DNA from: Bin107 sp965221655
GTDB lineage: Bacteria; UBA8248
Direction: 5' to 3'
DNA: 64,000 nucleotides
NCBI GenBank assembly: GCA_965221655.1
Contig: OZ244906.1
Coordinates: forward strand, 2,480,001-2,544,000
The notes under the pieces are model-generated. The model made no database searches and was not told where the DNA came from. It saw only the letters and a list, made by a program, of their open reading frames with translations. Position numbers and translations under genes: made by a program. Below, piece after piece: positions 52,078-60,183 of this stretch (positions are counted from its first letter, which is position 1; every line of letters starts with the position of its first letter).

Positions 52078-52980
52078 CTACCCCCCATCCGAATAGGTGG
52101 TGCGCTCCTCGTCCCTGTAGGCGTCCATGAGTTTCTGGCCGCCTTGTTTTGCCGCGCGGACGGCGAAGATGGGCGGGGGGACGTCGGGACGCCATTTGGT
52201 GGTCTCGGGCGGCTCGGGCCACTCATAGGGCAGATGGCGGTAGGCGTTGGGTGCGTGCGCCTCCTCGAGCAGAGCGGCCATGTCCTCGCAAATTCTCCTC
52301 TGGCCCGCGTAGTCGCCCACCAAGCCGAGCTGCCGCCCGAAGGGATACTCCACGAACACAGCCCGCGGCACGCAGACGCGCTCGGTGGTCTCGGGCACGT
52401 TCGAGATGATGACGGTGGAAATGCCCGCCCGTTCTATTTCGCGCTGCAACAGTCCGCCGGACCGGTTGCACAAGGGTCAGACCGGGTAGAGAAAGGCCGC
52501 GTCCACGCCCTCGGCCCGCATTTTCTCGATCATGAGGGGAGCGGTGCGCTTCACCAGCGGGTGGAAGTTGGGGACGTAGCCCATGATGGAATAGAGCGTA
52601 TCGGCGAGTGCGCCGATTTTGCCTTCGCTTTCCAGGTCGAGAAACACGTCGACCGGCCAGGCGACGTTTCTGTCCTCGGCCATGAACGAGGTGTCCACGT
52701 GCAGGTGGGAGTAGGCGACGTCGTGCTGGCCCGCTGTTTTGGGAATCTCGCGGTGGGTCGGGTCGCCCCAGGTGGGCTCGCGGCGTTCGCGTTCGTAGTC
52801 GAAGGAGAGGTCGCCCTTCATGAAGATGCCCGCGGTGGAGACGAGCGTTACCTTGCACTCCGAGAGCGGTTTGGTCATGGGCGCCCAGGGGGTGCGGGCC
52901 GGGTCCGCCTGCCGCTGGGCGAGGACGCGCTCGCGCGAGTCGGGGTGAAACCGGAATCCGTCCACTTTTTCTCTCGGCAT
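52078..52980 (-). CDS. GrdB/PrdB-family reductase with in-frame UGA (putative selenoprotein)
   Basis: Two abutting open frames become one 300-codon gene if the UGA at 52479-52477 is read as selenocysteine: residues 1-167, Sec168, then 169-300. The junction reads FLYPV-U-PLCNRSGG, a UxxC redox motif at the same place as the Sec or Cys of the glycine/sarcosine/betaine/D-proline reductase selenoprotein B family. The residues on both sides (GVDAAFLYPV, LLQREIERAGISTV) are also family-typical. A hairpin 8 nt after the UGA fits a bacterial SECIS. Without recoding, the product would stop just before its active site. The family cleaves C-N or C-S bonds with thiols; the substrate here is unknown. It is the last gene of the minus-strand operon starting at 56933, 27 nt after an MFS gene, with a GAGGA site before the ATG. 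Confidence 0.85.
52447..52468 (-). promoter_or_regulatory. Candidate bacterial SECIS hairpin
   Basis: Beginning 8 nt after the UGA on the minus strand, CAACCGGTCC and GGACTGTTG pair with one bulged C around a GGC loop. The apical G lies about 19 nt after the UGA, in the range where SelB binds bSECIS loops. Confidence 0.6.
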
Positions 52981-53007
52981 CGCGTTTGTCCTCAGTAGGG
53001 CGTGCGC

Positions 53008-54261
53008 TCAGGGGCGGCGGCTCTCTTTGGTATCGCGTTTCGACCAGCCGAGCAATACCGCGAACAGGGCGCAGGCGAAGAACATGAGTGCGAAGACAGA
53101 AAGCCCCGGCAGGTAGGAGCCGCGCCAGTCGAACAGAACGCCCGTCATCCAGGGTCCCGCGGCGCCGAACAGGGCGAAGGCCATCATCGCCACCCCGTTC
53201 ACGCGCCCGAAGCCGGGTCCATCGAAGTAGTCCGCCAGCAGGGCCGAACCCGTAGGCCGCATGAGCCCCAGGGCCGCGCCGTTGGCTATCGTCCCCAGGT
53301 AGAAGCGCATTGCCGGGTCGCCCCGTTCGAAGTTGCCCAGGACGAGTGCGGAGACGACGCCCAGCGCCGCGCCCGCGACGAAGGTGGGCACCCGCCCCAG
53401 CCTGTCCGAGATCGGACTTAAGAGGTTCGCTCCCACCTGGCACAGACCCCACAGGGCGAACAGGACGCTCGCGGCCCGAAGCGAGAACCCCTGGTCGGTG
53501 GCGTGGGGCACGAGGTGCACGAGCATCCCCGCGAAGGTGTAGGCCATCGGCAGGAACGACCCCAGAAAGAAGAAAAACGGCAGACTCCACAGGACGACGC
53601 CATATTCGCCGCGGCCTCGGGGCGCCGCGGCGGCGGCCTGCGCGTCGGGCGTGCTGCGAACGAAGGGGGGGTCTGCGAGGGTGTTCTTTTCCTCGGGGCG
53701 ATCCCGGTGGAGGATAACGCACAGCGGAAGCACGAGGAGCAGAGTCACCCCCGCGAGGGCGAGATAGCTCGCCCGCCAGCCCAGAGCCGCGATGAGGTAG
53801 GGGGTGGCGATGTTCAGGGCGAAGGCCCCGCCCTGGGAGGTGTTGACGATGCCGAGGGCCAAGCCTCTTTTGCGCACGAACCAGTTGGAGAGCGTGGGAA
53901 CCTGGGCGACCCAGGTGCCCGCGGCAAAGCCCATGCACAGCCCCACGTACATCAGATAGAACTGCCAGAGGGATTCGATGCGGCTCCCTACCAACAGAGA
54001 GAGGCCGAACACCAGCACGCCCGCCGACATCGAGCCCCGTATGCTCCAGCGATCCGACAAAATGCCCGCGAGCGGCGAGACGACCGCCTGGGCCAGCATT
54101 CCGATGGAAAACGCCGCCGCCGTCGCCCCCCGGCTCCAGCCGAGCTCTCCCGATATCTCCTTGAAGAAGGGGCCGATGGTCGCGCGAAACGCGATGAGGG
54201 AGATCATGACGAGATAGACGACGGCCAGCACCACCCAGCCGTACCAGACGCGCCTAGCCAT
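53008..54261 (-). CDS. MFS carrier, oxalate/formate antiporter or monocarboxylate type
   Basis: This 417-residue protein of 12 predicted membrane helices starts RRVWYGWVVLAVVY and has FFKEISGELGWSRG, LSNWFVRKRGLALG and the LGWRASYLAL loop, which match the OFA/MCT branch of the major facilitator superfamily. Such carriers move small carboxylates or related anions with protons. Its ATG overlaps the stop of a closely related MFS gene by 8 nt. The two carriers plus the selenoprotein and amidohydrolase suggest uptake and breakdown of an organic acid or amine; the substrate is inferred only. Confidence 0.88.
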   Translation of the reverse strand: MARRVWYGWVVLAVVYLVMISLIAFRATIGPFFKEISGELGWSRGATAAAFSIGMLAQAVVSPLAGILSDRWSIRGSMSAGVLVFGLSLLVGSRIESLWQFYLMYVGLCMGFAAGTWVAQVPTLSNWFVRKRGLALGIVNTSQGGAFALNIATPYLIAALGWRASYLALAGVTLLLVLPLCVILHRDRPEEKNTLADPPFVRSTPDAQAAAAAPRGRGEYGVVLWSLPFFFFLGSFLPMAYTFAGMLVHLVPHATDQGFSLRAASVLFALWGLCQVGANLLSPISDRLGRVPTFVAGAALGVVSALVLGNFERGDPAMRFYLGTIANGAALGLMRPTGSALLADYFDGPGFGRVNGVAMMAFALFGAAGPWMTGVLFDWRGSYLPGLSVFALMFFACALFAVLLGWSKRDTKESRRP

Positions 54262-55561
54262 GCGTGGCGGCTCCTTCCTCGCGCGGTATGCGCGCGAGAC
54301 CCACCACGCACGCCGCGCTCATTACGAACATGCCGCCCAGGACCAGGAAGCCCGTGAAGTAGCTCCCGCTCGCGTCGAAGAGCATTCCGGTAACCCAGGG
54401 GCCGAGCGCACCCACGAGCGAGAACGCGGTGACCGCGCACCCGTTCACCAGGCCGAAGCCCGGCCCCGAGAAGTGATCTGCAAGCAAAGAGGACGCCGTG
54501 GGCCGCACGAACCCCAGGGCCAGCCCCAGCCCGCCCGTGCCCGCGTAGATGCGCCACGCCGGCGAGGCTTTTGTGAAATCGGCGAGGAGCCAGCATGCAA
54601 CCACCCCGCAGGCCGCCCCGGTGAGAAAGGTGGGGAGCCTGCCGATTTTGTCCGAAACCGCACTCAGCGCGTTTCCCCCCATGAACACCGCCCCGTAGAG
54701 GGCGAAGACGGCGGCACCCCCTTCGGGCGAAAACCCCTGATCCGTCGCGTGGGGAATCAGGTGCACCAGCCCGGTGGTGAGCACGTAGGCGATGGAGCCG
54801 AACGTGCCCCCGATGAGCAAAAACCTGCGGGTGAGGAGAAAGGCAAAGGAGGCGGAACCTTTCTCGTGCTCACGCCTGGGCCGCGCGGGGGCGGCGGCGC
54901 GCGCGCGGGCGCGCTCGAACTCCTCGGAGGTGAGGAAGGGGGCGTCGGGAGCGGTGTGTTTTTCCCGCGGATGATCGCGCAGGGCGGCGAGAGCGAAGGG
55001 CAGCAGCAGACAGAGCAAGCCGCCGCCCAGGACGAGGTAGCTCGCCCGCCAGCCGAGGGCCGCGATGAGCAGCGGCGTCGCCACGTTCAGCACGGGGGCG
55101 AGACCCTGGGCCGCGTGGGAGAAGCCCATGGCCAGCCCGCGTTTGCGCACGAACCAGTTCGAGAGCAGCTGCACCTGGGGGAGGTTCGCCGTGAAGGCGA
55201 AGCCCACCGAGAGCAGAAAATACATGGCGTAGAAGTGCCACAGGGCGCCGATGACCGCGCCGATGAGCAGCGCTGCCCCGTTCACGAAAATGCCCGCCGC
55301 CATCACCCAGCGCATGTTGAAGCGCTCGAGCACCCACCCCGCCAGAGGGGCGACCACCGCCTGGCCGAGCATGCCGACGGCGAAGGCCCCGGCCGTCTGG
55401 GCGCGGTTCCAGCCGAGCTCGCCCGATATTTCCTTGAAAAAAGCGCCGAGGGAGTTTCTGACGCCCAGGGTAACCGCCAGAATGACGAAGACGGCAAAGA
55501 GGATAACCCAGCCGTACCACAGGCGCGCGTCCCTGCGCGCTTGCCAGCGCGCGGAGATCAA
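54254..55561 (-). CDS. MFS carrier, paralogue of the next gene
   Basis: This 435-residue 12-helix carrier shares FFKEISGELGWNRA, LSNWFVRKRGLAMG, LGWRASYLVL and TTGLVHLIPHATDQGF with the carrier encoded next. The pair arose by tandem duplication, though the central cytoplasmic loops differ. The start was set at TTG 55561, which overlaps the TGA of the NifU-like gene (TTGA); a longer upstream frame is low-complexity and lacks membrane helices. The ribosome site before this TTG is weak, so the exact start is uncertain. Confidence 0.85.
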   Translation of the reverse strand: MISARWQARRDARLWYGWVILFAVFVILAVTLGVRNSLGAFFKEISGELGWNRAQTAGAFAVGMLGQAVVAPLAGWVLERFNMRWVMAAGIFVNGAALLIGAVIGALWHFYAMYFLLSVGFAFTANLPQVQLLSNWFVRKRGLAMGFSHAAQGLAPVLNVATPLLIAALGWRASYLVLGGGLLCLLLPFALAALRDHPREKHTAPDAPFLTSEEFERARARAAAPARPRREHEKGSASFAFLLTRRFLLIGGTFGSIAYVLTTGLVHLIPHATDQGFSPEGGAAVFALYGAVFMGGNALSAVSDKIGRLPTFLTGAACGVVACWLLADFTKASPAWRIYAGTGGLGLALGFVRPTASSLLADHFSGPGFGLVNGCAVTAFSLVGALGPWVTGMLFDASGSYFTGFLVLGGMFVMSAACVVGLARIPREEGAATHG

Positions 55562-55896
55562 GACTTTGCGTCGTCCGGGGCGGGGTGCCCCACCCAGAAC
55601 GAATAGCCGGAGTAGAACTTCTCCACCCGCTCGAGGGCGTGGCGCGAGAGGCGCACGCCCTCCACCTCCACCGCCGAGACGCCCGGATGCTGCAGGAGCT
55701 TTTGCCGCACGCCCAGGGCGTAGGTGACGCTCTTGAGTGCACAGCCCCTGCACGCACCCTCAAAGCGCAGGGAGACTTCTCCGCCCGCGCTCACGCTGGT
55801 GAGGGTGATGCCGCCGCCGTGTATCTTGAGCAGCGGGCGAATCTGCGTCTCGACGATGGCTTCTACCTGGGCGCGAAGCGCATCTTGGTCGTTCAT
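55558..55896 (-). CDS. NifU C-terminal-domain protein
   Basis: This 112-residue protein has the NifU/NfuA C-terminal scaffold with C49-R-G-C52 (GACRGCALKSVTYALGV), which holds a transient 4Fe-4S cluster for transfer. IRPLLKIHGGGITL is the usual lead-in, and a tail of about 30 residues follows the domain. It lies between an amidohydrolase and two carriers with 4-nt overlaps at each end (ATGA and TTGA), so it seems dedicated to this operon rather than general Fe-S assembly. What protein it serves here is not evident. Confidence 0.9.
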   Translation of the reverse strand: MNDQDALRAQVEAIVETQIRPLLKIHGGGITLTSVSAGGEVSLRFEGACRGCALKSVTYALGVRQKLLQHPGVSAVEVEGVRLSRHALERVEKFYSGYSFWVGHPAPDDAKS

Positions 55897-56933
55897 GGTG
55901 CGGTACCCCACAGTTCGCGCTTTTTTGCCTCCACGTCCACGCCGAAGATGCGCGCCTGGTTGAGGCCGAGGACGTTGCGCTTGTCCTGTTCGGTGATTTG
56001 GGGATAGCCGTAGTCTTCCTGCATGGATTCGGGTATCTCCATGTCCCATATCCATTCGAGCACGGGGCGCGCGTTGCCCAGCAGCGCCATCTCCGAACCC
56101 CAGAGCACGCGCTCAGAGCCCACGTCGCGCAGCAGCCTGCCCATCCACTCGGTGAAGGTGCGCGGAGCGACCATGGGAACGTGGCCCACGCCCGAGAGCA
56201 CGAGAAAGACGTTCTCGTAGCGGTTCGCCATCCAGACGACTTCCTCGAAGTAGGGCACCGCCAGGTGGTGGACGCCGAACAACAGGTCGGGAAAGTCCAT
56301 CGCCGCGCCTTCAATGTCCAGCGGGGAGAGGTCGCGCAGCTTCGCCCGCGTAATGGGGTTTCCCTTGTGGAACTGGAAGACCTTTACCCCGAGTGCGCGG
56401 CCTTTTTCGTAGAGGGGGTAGGCGATCTCGGGGTCGTCGCACGCCCATGACTTGCCGTCCACGTGGGCGTTGTAGATCTTGATCGAGCGCGCCCCCCATT
56501 CCTTCACCTGGCGCTCCATCTCCTCGCAGGCGGCGGCGACGCTGGGATACATCGGGTCCACGGCGCCGCAGAAAAGCGCGCGCTCGGGGTAGGCCTGCGT
56601 GAAGGCGTACTGCGCACGCACGGGCGCGAAGCCGTCCTTATAGAGGTCGAACAGGGGCACGGCCTGGGCCATCGCCATGTCGGTGCCCGAATCCTCAAAC
56701 ACGAGGCGGCCCATCTCCTCCACCCCCCAGCGGCGCTTGAAGCCCTCCACGGGGTGCCAGTTCGCATAGAGGTCGCCGGGCGAGGTGGCTCTTCTGCGCA
56801 ACACCTTGCTCACGTGGTAGTGGCGGTCGTATTCGCTGGCGGGCGAGAGGAGGTTTTCGTCCGAGTAGTCGTACATGTGCACCACGTTGTCGAAAACGAA
56901 GACGTCCTCGCGTATCATGCGGCGAAACTCCAT
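55893..56933 (-). CDS. Amidohydrolase 2 family protein with atypical metal site
   Basis: This 346-residue protein shows the TIM-barrel pattern of the ACMSD-like amidohydrolases: ARSIKIYNA, VFQFHKGNP, FGVHHLAVPYFEEVVWMA and VLWGSEMALL. The opening HxH is replaced by H19-M-Y21 (DNVVHMYD), and the final Asp region reads GSEM instead of GTD or GSD. It may bind one metal or use other ligands. It is the first gene of the five-gene minus-strand operon that ends with the selenoprotein, and its stop overlaps the NifU-like start. The reaction is unknown; hydrolysis or decarboxylation of a carboxylate are the family norms. Confidence 0.8.
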   Translation of the reverse strand: MEFRRMIREDVFVFDNVVHMYDYSDENLLSPASEYDRHYHVSKVLRRRATSPGDLYANWHPVEGFKRRWGVEEMGRLVFEDSGTDMAMAQAVPLFDLYKDGFAPVRAQYAFTQAYPERALFCGAVDPMYPSVAAACEEMERQVKEWGARSIKIYNAHVDGKSWACDDPEIAYPLYEKGRALGVKVFQFHKGNPITRAKLRDLSPLDIEGAAMDFPDLLFGVHHLAVPYFEEVVWMANRYENVFLVLSGVGHVPMVAPRTFTEWMGRLLRDVGSERVLWGSEMALLGNARPVLEWIWDMEIPESMQEDYGYPQITEQDKRNVLGLNQARIFGVDVEAKKRELWGTAP

Positions 56934-57058
56934 GCGGGTGGTCGCGTCGGCGCCTGAAGACTAGCATACCTCGCGCGCACCTGTCAGAGAACGGGGAAGG
57001 CGGGCGGCGCGGCCCGCGATGGTCCGAGCCCGCGCCCGCGGAGCGCAAGGAGGGGGAA

Positions 57059-57928
57059 ATGGACTGGGTGGCGTTTTCGGTCGTCGCGGCCCTGGCGCAG
57101 GTCTCGCGCAACGCGGCGATGAAGTCCATCGGCCACAAGCTGGACGAGTACATCAACGTGCTGGGCAGGTTTTCGTTCCTGCTTCCTTTTGCAGCCGTTG
57201 CGGTGTGGATGAAGGGCGTGCCCGAGATTCAGCCCGGCTTCTGGTGGGCGTGCGTCCTGTTCGGCTTCTCCCAGACCCTGGCCACGCTCATGCTGTCCAA
57301 AGCGCTGCTCTACGGCTCGATAGGCGTGGTTACCTCGCTGTGGAAGCTTTCGCTCATCTGGCTGGTGCTGCTCTCCTACTTTACGCTGGGCGAGACGCCC
57401 TCGGCGTGGGGGCTCGCGGGCATCCTGCTCACCCTGGCGGGCGTCTACGGGCTGAACGTCTCCCGCGCGCGCATCGGCTGGTTCGAGCCCGTGCGCTCCC
57501 TGTTTACCGATAAGGGGATGCGCTACACCATGCTGTCCTCGCTGATGTACGCCCCCTCGGTCATCACCTTCAAGCAGGCGGCGGTGCTCTCCGACGGCCC
57601 CTTCGGCACGCTGGCGACCTACGCGGCGGCCTCGCTCGTCGTGTTGCCGATTACGCTGCGCAAGTCCGCCACCCACTTCAAGGACGCCCCCCGCCTGTGG
57701 AAGGGCTTCGTTTCGCTGGGGCTGTTCGCCTTCATCACGAGCCTGGCCCAGGCCGAAGCCTACCGCCTCACGCTCACCTCCTACGTGGAGTCGGTGAAGC
57801 AGATAGAGATTCTGCTCGCCATCGTGGTGGGCTACGTGCTCTTCAAAGAGCGCGACCGCGTGCGCGAGACCCTGCTGGGGGGTGCGGTGATTCTCTCGGG
57901 AATTGTATTGCTGATTCTGGCGGGCTAG
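57059..57928 (+). CDS. EamA/DMT-family transporter
   Basis: This 289-residue protein has about ten hydrophobic helices in two halves, the EamA duplication of the drug/metabolite transporter superfamily. The C-terminal half ends with VESVKQIEILLAIVVGYVLF and the LGGAVILSGIVLLI helix, typical of the family. The direction and solute are not predictable from sequence. AAGGAGGGGGAA precedes the ATG. It is divergent from the selenoprotein operon over a 125-bp gap and convergent with the histidine decarboxylase pair, so export of an amine such as histamine is only a loose possibility. Confidence 0.85.
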   Translation: MDWVAFSVVAALAQVSRNAAMKSIGHKLDEYINVLGRFSFLLPFAAVAVWMKGVPEIQPGFWWACVLFGFSQTLATLMLSKALLYGSIGVVTSLWKLSLIWLVLLSYFTLGETPSAWGLAGILLTLAGVYGLNVSRARIGWFEPVRSLFTDKGMRYTMLSSLMYAPSVITFKQAAVLSDGPFGTLATYAAASLVVLPITLRKSATHFKDAPRLWKGFVSLGLFAFITSLAQAEAYRLTLTSYVESVKQIEILLAIVVGYVLFKERDRVRETLLGGAVILSGIVLLILAG

Positions 57929-58000
57929 AGACCCGCGCGCACCTCCGCTTCGCCGCGGGCACCGCCTCGTTCGCGCGCCCCGGATGTTTCCGCTTCATTT

Positions 58001-58393
58001 CTAGAGGATCGATTCTTCCTCGACGAGTGCCCGCGCCTTTTCGGGCGTGTCGGAGGTGAGCGCCACGGTCGCGTAGCCCCCGTGGTGGCCGAGGATGTGC
58101 ATGCTCTGTATGTTCACGCCCGCGTGCTTGAACTTCTCCGCCATCTTGGCGAGCGCGCCCGGCTCGTCGCGCAGCCGGATGACCATCGCCTCGTCGCTCA
58201 CCGCCTTGAAGCCCGCGTTGGTGAGCACGCGCAGGGCGCGGTCGGACTCTTCGGTGGTGAGCACGACCACGCCCTGTGCGCCCACCATTTCGGTGTTGAG
58301 CGACTGGATGTTGATCGACGCCTCCCCCAGAGCCCTGCTGATGTCGGCGATGACGCCGACCTCGTTTTTTACCGTGATGATGATGCGATCCAT
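58001..58393 (-). CDS. Double ACT-domain protein
   Basis: This 130-residue protein consists of two ACT domains (about 3-62 and 70-125) with RIIITVKNEVGVIADISRAL and IRLRDEPGALAKMAEKF as the domain-opening strands. ACT domains bind amino acids and give feedback control. The start ATG 58393 is set by CTGAGGAGG 6 nt upstream; the gene begins only 11 nt after the histidine decarboxylase stop, so both are co-transcribed. A role in sensing histidine or another amino acid for that enzyme is inferred. Confidence 0.9.
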   Translation of the reverse strand: MDRIIITVKNEVGVIADISRALGEASINIQSLNTEMVGAQGVVVLTTEESDRALRVLTNAGFKAVSDEAMVIRLRDEPGALAKMAEKFKHAGVNIQSMHILGHHGGYATVALTSDTPEKARALVEEESIL

Positions 58394-58404
58394 CGAAATC
58401 CTCC

Positions 58405-59535
58405 TCAGGCCGTCTGCCTGTGCGCCGCCTTCATGCAGTCGTCGACGAACTCGTCTATCGTCGCGCGCGTTACGTGGGGCATGGTGATGATGTGGGCGAT
58501 GCCCTCGTAGGGGGCGATTTGCCACTTGCGCAGAACCTCGGCGGCAGGACGCGGGAAGACGACCGTGACCGAGTTCTCGTGCCGCCACGCGGGAATGCCC
58601 CGCTCGTTGAAGCGCTCGACGGCGTATTCGGCGACCGCGAGCATCTCCTCCACGAGTGCGCGAAACCCCTCCAGGCCGTAATGCTCGAAGGCGAGCCACA
58701 TCATGAGCGGGGTGATGGCGTTGCGCGAGCCGGGCAGGGTGGTGTCGAGCACGCCCACGTATTCTATCGAACGCGCGATGCGCGCGACGTAGGCGTTCCT
58801 GGTCAGCACGACGCCGCAGGGCAGGGGGCAGCCGATGAGCTTGTGCCCGCTGATGGAAACGCTGTCGAAGCCCGCGTCGAACCCGTAGGGCTGGGGATTG
58901 TCGACGAAGGGAAGAATCATGCCGCTCAGCGCCGCGTCCGCGTGGACGTAGGAGTTCGTGATGGCCAAATCGTGGAGAATCTCGCGCACCCGGCCCACGT
59001 CGTCCACCGCGCCCTTCATTGTGGTGCCGATGTTTGCCATGAAGATGACGGGCGTGTCGCGGTGGATGCGGATGGTCTCGTAGAGGTCCTCGTAGTCGAT
59101 CTCGCCATTCTCCTGGCTCTTGATCATGATGTTGCGCACGTTCAGCACGCGCAGAATCTTGAGCACGCTGTAGTGGGTATCCTGCGAGAAGTAGACCATC
59201 CCGTTCGGCAGCAGCTCCCGCCCCATGTAGAGGCCGTACATGTTGCCCTCGGTTCCGCCCGCGGTGACGTAGCCCCAGGCCTCCTCCGCGGGCAGATGCA
59301 TGAGGGAGGCGAAACGCGCGACGACGTCGCGCTCGACGTCGTGGGTGTTGCTGCGGAAGTTGCTGTCGTGAAACGGGTCGCCCACGTTGTTCAGGCAATA
59401 CTGCATGAAGGGCAGCAGGGCAGAGTAGTCGAAGTCCTGGTTGCAGGGGTAGCCTACCTGTCGTTTCGCCAGTGCGTCGAAGTCGTCGCGCAGGGCGTCG
59501 AGGCGTTCCCTCACGGGGGAATTGGGTTCGTTCAT
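58405..59535 (-). CDS. hdc: PLP-dependent histidine decarboxylase
   Basis: This 376-residue group II decarboxylase matches the short bacterial histidine decarboxylases (about 378 residues) along its length. FDYSALLPFMQYCLNN, WGYVTAGGTEGNMYGLY, SQDTHYSVLKI, NIGTTMKGAVDD and HADAALSGMILPF are family-typical. SISGHKLIG carries the PLP lysine K232, at the same number as in characterised enzymes. The product would be histamine if the substrate is confirmed; other aromatic or acidic amino acids are less likely. AGGGAGG precedes the ATG. The double-ACT protein gene follows in the same transcript. Confidence 0.9.
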   Translation of the reverse strand: MNEPNSPVRERLDALRDDFDALAKRQVGYPCNQDFDYSALLPFMQYCLNNVGDPFHDSNFRSNTHDVERDVVARFASLMHLPAEEAWGYVTAGGTEGNMYGLYMGRELLPNGMVYFSQDTHYSVLKILRVLNVRNIMIKSQENGEIDYEDLYETIRIHRDTPVIFMANIGTTMKGAVDDVGRVREILHDLAITNSYVHADAALSGMILPFVDNPQPYGFDAGFDSVSISGHKLIGCPLPCGVVLTRNAYVARIARSIEYVGVLDTTLPGSRNAITPLMMWLAFEHYGLEGFRALVEEMLAVAEYAVERFNERGIPAWRHENSVTVVFPRPAAEVLRKWQIAPYEGIAHIITMPHVTRATIDEFVDDCMKAAHRQTA

Positions 59536-59743
59536 GGACGAATCCTCCCTGAAAGCACAAGCACGGCCCGGGGTGAGCGCCGCACTTTCTACCCCCGCAG
59601 GATACCCCATTCGCCGTGCGGAGAAAATCCACGAAAAAACCCTGGCGGGCAGAGGCCTTCCGCAAGATGTCCACGCCGCGGGGCCGCTCGCGCCCGCCGT
59701 GGCCGGGGGCTCGCCGCAGGATGCAGCCGTGGCCGCCGAATTG

Positions 59744-59772
59744 TTGACACCGGCGGATGCCAGCCGTAAGAT
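59744..59772 (+). promoter_or_regulatory. Strong sigma70 promoter for the nuo operon
   Basis: TTGACA (59744-59749), an exact 17-bp spacer and TAAGAT (59767-59772) lie 54 bp before the nuoA ATG. The -35 is a perfect consensus and the predicted leader is about 48 nt. Confidence 0.7.
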
Positions 59773-59826
59773 GCGCGCGGACCTCAGAACCCGAATGCGC
59801 GCGCGTGCGCGTGGTGGAGACCAGGG

Positions 59827-60183
59827 ATGCCGCAAGAGTACTTGCCGATACTTATTCTGATAGCGCTGGCGATCGGATTCGCAGCCATGAACCTGGGCGT
59901 CACCTACGTCATGGGCAGGCGCAAGCCCACGGTGGAGAAGGATTTCGCTTATGAGTGCGGCATCGTGCCGGAGTCGAACGCGCGCGGGCGCTTCAGCGTC
60001 AAGTTCTTTCTGGTGGCGATTTTGTTCATCGTTTTTGACGTGGAGACCATCTTTCTTTATCCATGGGCGGTGAACCTCAAGCGCATGGGCGTCTACGGCT
60101 TTCTGGCCGTACTGCCCTTCATGGGTCTGCTGGTCGCCAGCCTGATCTATGAGTGGCGGCGGGGAGCGCTCGAATGGGACTAG
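59827..60183 (+). CDS. nuoA: NADH-quinone oxidoreductase subunit A
   Basis: This 118-residue membrane subunit of complex I has three helices. EKDFAYECGIVPESNARGRFSVKFF between helices 1 and 2 includes the conserved Cys of the quinone-site loop, and DVETIFLYPWAV opens helix 3. It lies next to the quinone cavity in the membrane arm. It is the first gene of the nuo operon and overlaps nuoB by 10 nt, as is common in this operon. Confidence 0.97.
   Translation: MPQEYLPILILIALAIGFAAMNLGVTYVMGRRKPTVEKDFAYECGIVPESNARGRFSVKFFLVAILFIVFDVETIFLYPWAVNLKRMGVYGFLAVLPFMGLLVASLIYEWRRGALEWD

Noticed and set aside
52471..52480. A frameshift or nonsense mutation splitting the reductase gene
   Set aside because: Both parts stay in one frame, the only interruption is a UGA at the family's Sec/Cys site, and a SECIS-like hairpin follows.
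60153..60173. GTG start for nuoB
   Set aside because: The ATG at 60174 has GGGGAG upstream and begins closer to homologues.
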